Of a DNA stretch of 15,725 bases, positions 12,825 through 15,725 are shown piece by piece (the first letter of the stretch is position 1; each line of letters begins with the position of its first letter). The stretch comes from Myxococcales bacterium. GTDB lineage: Bacteria > Myxococcota > Polyangia > Polyangiales > Polyangiaceae. A program made the position numbers and the translations under genes. The notes beneath the pieces are model-generated. The model was not told where the DNA came from. It searched no databases and saw only the letters and a list, made by a program, of their open reading frames with translations. Where the stretch lies: contig JAGQIY010000806.1 in NCBI GenBank assembly GCA_020430865.1, positions 1 through 15,725 of the forward strand, in the 5' to 3' direction.

Positions 12825-15725
12825 ATGAGGCGATTCTTACTTTTGTTGCTCTTGGCTGGCCTGGTTGCGGGCTGTTCCTCTGGGGACATCTCGGAGCCTG
12901 CCGAGCCAATCGGACAGACCACGGGCGCGGCGACGGCGAACCTCGTTGCGACCGAAGACGACATGCAGTCCAACGTCTTCGGGCTGAACGGCAACGCTGT
13001 CTACATGTGCATCGGCCGGGTGGGCCCCACGAGCACCACGCCAGCCAATCGCCACCGCGAAGGCGTGGTGAAGTTCAATCTCTCCAGCATTCCGGCTGGC
13101 GCCACCGTGACCTCGGCGACGCTCACGCTGACCACCCTGGCGTGCACGGCCTGCTCAGACGGAACGATGCACGTGCGCCCCGTGTCCACCTCGGGGAGCT
13201 GGAGTGAGAGTGGGGGCTCGGTCGGCAGCAGCGGGTTCTGCCTGGGTGGCGCTGGCTCCGGCAGCCCCGTGGGGATCAACAACAGCCTGGCTGACGTGAG
13301 CAACTCGTTCACCGTTGGAAACACCGTCGCGTTCAACGTGACGGCTCACGTCGCGGCCTTCGTGAGCGGGACGACCAACAACGGGTGGCGGATCACCATC
13401 GACACCACCGGTGATTCTCAGCTGGCGCGCGTCGCGTCCTCCGAGGCGACCAGCGGCAAGCCGGCGCTCCAGGTGAACTACACCGTCGCCAACGGAACCA
13501 GCTGCTCCCCCGATGGCGCGTCGTCCGAGTGTACTTCGGGTCAGTGCTGGGATGGCGTGTGCTGCAACCAGGCGTGTGGCGGTCCATGTCGCGCCTGCAA
13601 CGGCTCGGGCTCTTGCTCCCTCTCCTCGAGCACGCCCTCACCCTCGACCGGGTGCTCCAACTTCACCTGCAACAGCGGAAACTGCCGCACGAGCTGCAGC
13701 AGCGACACCCACTGTATCAGCGGTTTCTACTGCTCTGGCGGCTCGTGCGTCGCCAAGAAGGCCGTGGGCTCGACCTGCGGCGGGAACAACGAGTGCTCCA
13801 ACGGGCAATGCGTCGATCAGCGTTGCTGCTCCACCGCGAGCTGCCCGACCTGCCAGGCGTGCCGAGGCAACATCACCACCGGCTCCGATGGCACGTGCGC
13901 CAACATCAACCCGTTCACGGATCCCAAGGATCAGTGCGATCCTGGTAGCTGCAACGCCGGGTCTTGCACCACCAGCTGCACGAACGACAGCCAGTGCGAT
14001 GCGGATCACTACTGCAGCTCTTCATCCGGTGGCACCTGTCAGCCCGACAAGGCTGCGGGCGCCGTGTGCTCGGGCGACAGCATCGATCCCACCGGTGCCC
14101 ACCAGTGCGGCACCGGGAACTGCGTCGATGGGCGCTGCTGCACGTCGGCGTGCACGACCGCGTGCCGTTCTTGCGCCAATCCGAGCGGCACCTGCACGAC
14201 GCTGGTGACGAACCAGGACGATCCGGGCAGCTGCTCCGGTTCGGTCACCTGTGACGGCAGCGGTCAGTGTCTGCCCACGAACGGCTCGACCTGCTCTCAG
14301 GACTCCGAGTGCTCCAGCGGACAGTGCGAGGACGGTTTCTGCTGCAACGTCGATTGCGGCAACTCCAACCCCACCGACTGCCGAGCGTGCGACGTCGGTG
14401 GGTCGCAGGGTACCTGCACCGCGGTGCCTGCGGGCAGCGTGACGTGCCGACCCAGCGCGGGCGCATGTGACATCGCCGAGACCTGCAACGGCTCGTCGAT
14501 GAACTGCCCGGCCAACGTGTTCGACTCGACGACTCAGTGTCGCGCGGCGAGCTGCACCTCTGGCACCGAGACCCTAGCGGCCACCTGCGACGGCAGCGGC
14601 GCCAGCTGCCCGGCGGTGCAGACGAACCCCTGCAATCCTTACATCTGCGGGGCGACTGCCTGCCAGAACACCTGCAGCAGCGACGCTCAATGCACGTCGT
14701 CCAACTGGTGCAATCCCTCGAACCAGTGTGTTGCGAAGTTCCCGAACGGAAACGCCTGCACCGAGGCTCGACAGTGCAGCAGTAACCAGTGCGTCGATGG
14801 GGTGTGCTGCAACGCAGCCTGCAACGGACAGTGCGAGGCGTGCGACGTCCCGGGCAACGTCGGGACGTGTTCGGCAGTCACCGGCGCCCCTCACGGCGCT
14901 CGCACGGCGTGCGTTGGTGACGGCTCCGCCTGCAATGGTCAGTGTGATGGTGCGAATCGCACGGCTTGCGTGTTCGCCGGCGGCACGACGCAGTGCCGTG
15001 CGCCCCAGTGCAACAACGGTCAGTCGGTGGTCGAGGCGTTCTGCAATGGCTCCGGGAGTTGCCCCGCGCAGCAGCAGCAGTCGTGTGATCCCTACCGTTG
15101 CAGCGCGACGGTGTGCTTGACCACCTGCACCACCGATACCCAGTGCCAGACCGGGTTCCGGTGCGACGCGGGCGCCTGCGTACCGGCCAAGACCGATGGC
15201 GAGACCTGCACGGCGAACACCGAGTGTGGCAGCGGGTTCTGCGTCGATGGTTTCTGCTGCAACTCGCAGTGCAACGGCCAGTGCGAGGCGTGCAGCGTCT
15301 CCGGCTCCGAAGGTACCTGTACCGAGGTGACCGGCGCACCGGTGGGCTCGCGCCCGTCCTGCGCCGACGACGGCACGACCTGCGGTGGCACCTGCAACGG
15401 CGTCCAGCGTGCTGCGTGCGCGTATCCCGGAGGATCCGTGGAGTGCCGGGCGGCCGACTGCATGAGCGGGCAGGCCACGCTCTCTGCGACCTGTGACGGC
15501 GCAGGCAGCTGTCCAGCGGTCCAGACCCTGACGTGCCCCACGGGCAACTGCGCGGGCACGCTGTGCGAAGGCAACTGCGGGGTCGACGGCGACTGCAGCG
15601 CGGGGGCGGAGTACTGCGCTGCAGGTGTCTGTGCGCCCACCAAGGGCAACGGTGAACAGTGTTCGCGCGACAGCATGTGCATCAGCGGCCGCTGCGTAGA
15701 CGGATACTGCTGCAACAGCGCCTGC
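12825..15725 (+). CDS. Large Cys-rich repeat lipoprotein with DNRLRE-like head (3' end beyond window)
   Basis: An open frame of 967 codons from ATG 12825 that runs off the window without a stop. The start MRRFLLLLLLAGLVAGC is a lipoprotein signal (lipobox LVAGC, lipidated Cys at 17). Residues about 37-221 resemble a DNRLRE/CBM-like beta domain: REGVVKFNLSSIPAGATVTSATLTL (79-103) and a final KPALQVNYTV (212-221). From about 224 onward the protein is Cys-rich, with seven copies of a G-x-x-C…C-x-x-x-x-C-[VEW]-D-x-x-CC motif, starting at about residues 224, 315, 412, 487, 642, 792 and 943. The last copies fall on a ~150-residue period. Many disulphides and surface anchoring fit an outer-surface or matrix protein; adhesion is a guess. 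It is probably cotranscribed with, or just downstream of, the RCC1 lipoprotein gene. Confidence 0.88.
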   Translation, partial: MRRFLLLLLLAGLVAGCSSGDISEPAEPIGQTTGAATANLVATEDDMQSNVFGLNGNAVYMCIGRVGPTSTTPANRHREGVVKFNLSSIPAGATVTSATLTLTTLACTACSDGTMHVRPVSTSGSWSESGGSVGSSGFCLGGAGSGSPVGINNSLADVSNSFTVGNTVAFNVTAHVAAFVSGTTNNGWRITIDTTGDSQLARVASSEATSGKPALQVNYTVANGTSCSPDGASSECTSGQCWDGVCCNQACGGPCRACNGSGSCSLSSSTPSPSTGCSNFTCNSGNCRTSCSSDTHCISGFYCSGGSCVAKKAVGSTCGGNNECSNGQCVDQRCCSTASCPTCQACRGNITTGSDGTCANINPFTDPKDQCDPGSCNAGSCTTSCTNDSQCDADHYCSSSSGGTCQPDKAAGAVCSGDSIDPTGAHQCGTGNCVDGRCCTSACTTACRSCANPSGTCTTLVTNQDDPGSCSGSVTCDGSGQCLPTNGSTCSQDSECSSGQCEDGFCCNVDCGNSNPTDCRACDVGGSQGTCTAVPAGSVTCRPSAGACDIAETCNGSSMNCPANVFDSTTQCRAASCTSGTETLAATCDGSGASCPAVQTNPCNPYICGATACQNTCSSDAQCTSSNWCNPSNQCVAKFPNGNACTEARQCSSNQCVDGVCCNAACNGQCEACDVPGNVGTCSAVTGAPHGARTACVGDGSACNGQCDGANRTACVFAGGTTQCRAPQCNNGQSVVEAFCNGSGSCPAQQQQSCDPYRCSATVCLTTCTTDTQCQTGFRCDAGACVPAKTDGETCTANTECGSGFCVDGFCCNSQCNGQCEACSVSGSEGTCTEVTGAPVGSRPSCADDGTTCGGTCNGVQRAACAYPGGSVECRAADCMSGQATLSATCDGAGSCPAVQTLTCPTGNCAGTLCEGNCGVDGDCSAGAEYCAAGVCAPTKGNGEQCSRDSMCISGRCVDGYCCNSAC
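14283..15725 (+). repeat. Tandem ~450-bp coding repeats
   Basis: Within the Cys-rich lipoprotein gene, related units begin at 14283, 14748, 15198 and 15651, giving lengths of 465, 450 and 453 bases before the array leaves the window. Each unit carries CVDG-x-CCN (or EDGFCCN), CNGQCEAC or a variant, a GTC-x-x-V segment, a C-x-[GA]-x-GSCP-like segment and a CxTxCxxDxQC segment. The units differ enough in DNA sequence to be old duplications, not recent copies. Confidence 0.8.

Noticed and set aside
1..15725. Mobile element, CRISPR array, tRNA or rRNA
   Set aside because: No transposase-like frame, spaced direct repeats, cloverleaf sequence or rRNA-like segment was seen on either strand.

Overview
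The window is high-GC DNA with strong G/C preference at third codon positions, so long open frames appear on both strands and many are shadows. The gene content points to a myxobacterium-like member of the Myxococcota, probably the Polyangia side. The pointers are a Cys-rich repeat lipoprotein with a DNRLRE-like head, an RCC1-repeat lipoprotein with recurring GDDE motifs, and type VI secretion (T6SS) accessory genes mixed with uncharacterised helical proteins. I infer the organism from gene style only; there is no rRNA or other taxonomic marker.

Region 1 (1-1669) holds the 3' end of an unrecognised plus-strand gene, a hairpin-rich gap, and a minus-strand two-gene effector/immunity unit. The effector has a DUF4150 (PAAR-like) head, a poly-Gly hinge and a C-terminal domain resembling the Tse6 NAD(P)+-glycohydrolase toxin (polymorphic toxin type 46). 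The gene after it encodes a 101-residue protein with a motif I recognise from the Tsi6 immunity family.

Region 2 (1745-5450) holds two convergent genes that share a repeated ~65-residue helical module. A divergent gap follows with a perfect 17-bp inverted repeat overlapping a candidate promoter, and then a HEAT-repeat protein resembling TIGR02270-type T6SS-associated proteins.

Region 3 (5473-11307, minus strand) looks like a four-gene operon transcribed from right to left: a DUF2169 protein, a thiolase-fold protein that has lost the ketosynthase catalytic Cys, a Cys-cluster (YkgJ-like) protein with a PqqD-like segment, and a TPR protein. DUF2169 proteins are known T6SS effector chaperones (for example TecT), and DUF4150 proteins are spike-tip cargo. 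The simplest reading is that this operon, the two-module proteins and the HEAT protein help load or deliver DUF4150 effectors such as the Tse6-like toxin. The roles of the thiolase-like and Cys-cluster proteins are unknown.

Region 4 (11472-15725, plus strand) encodes two envelope lipoproteins. One is a seven-bladed RCC1-type protein. The other is a large protein of more than 967 residues whose Cys-rich ~150-residue repeats run off the window end. No T6SS core genes (tssA-M, hcp, vgrG), mobile elements, RNA genes or CRISPR arrays were seen. No gene-free stretch exceeds 300 bases.
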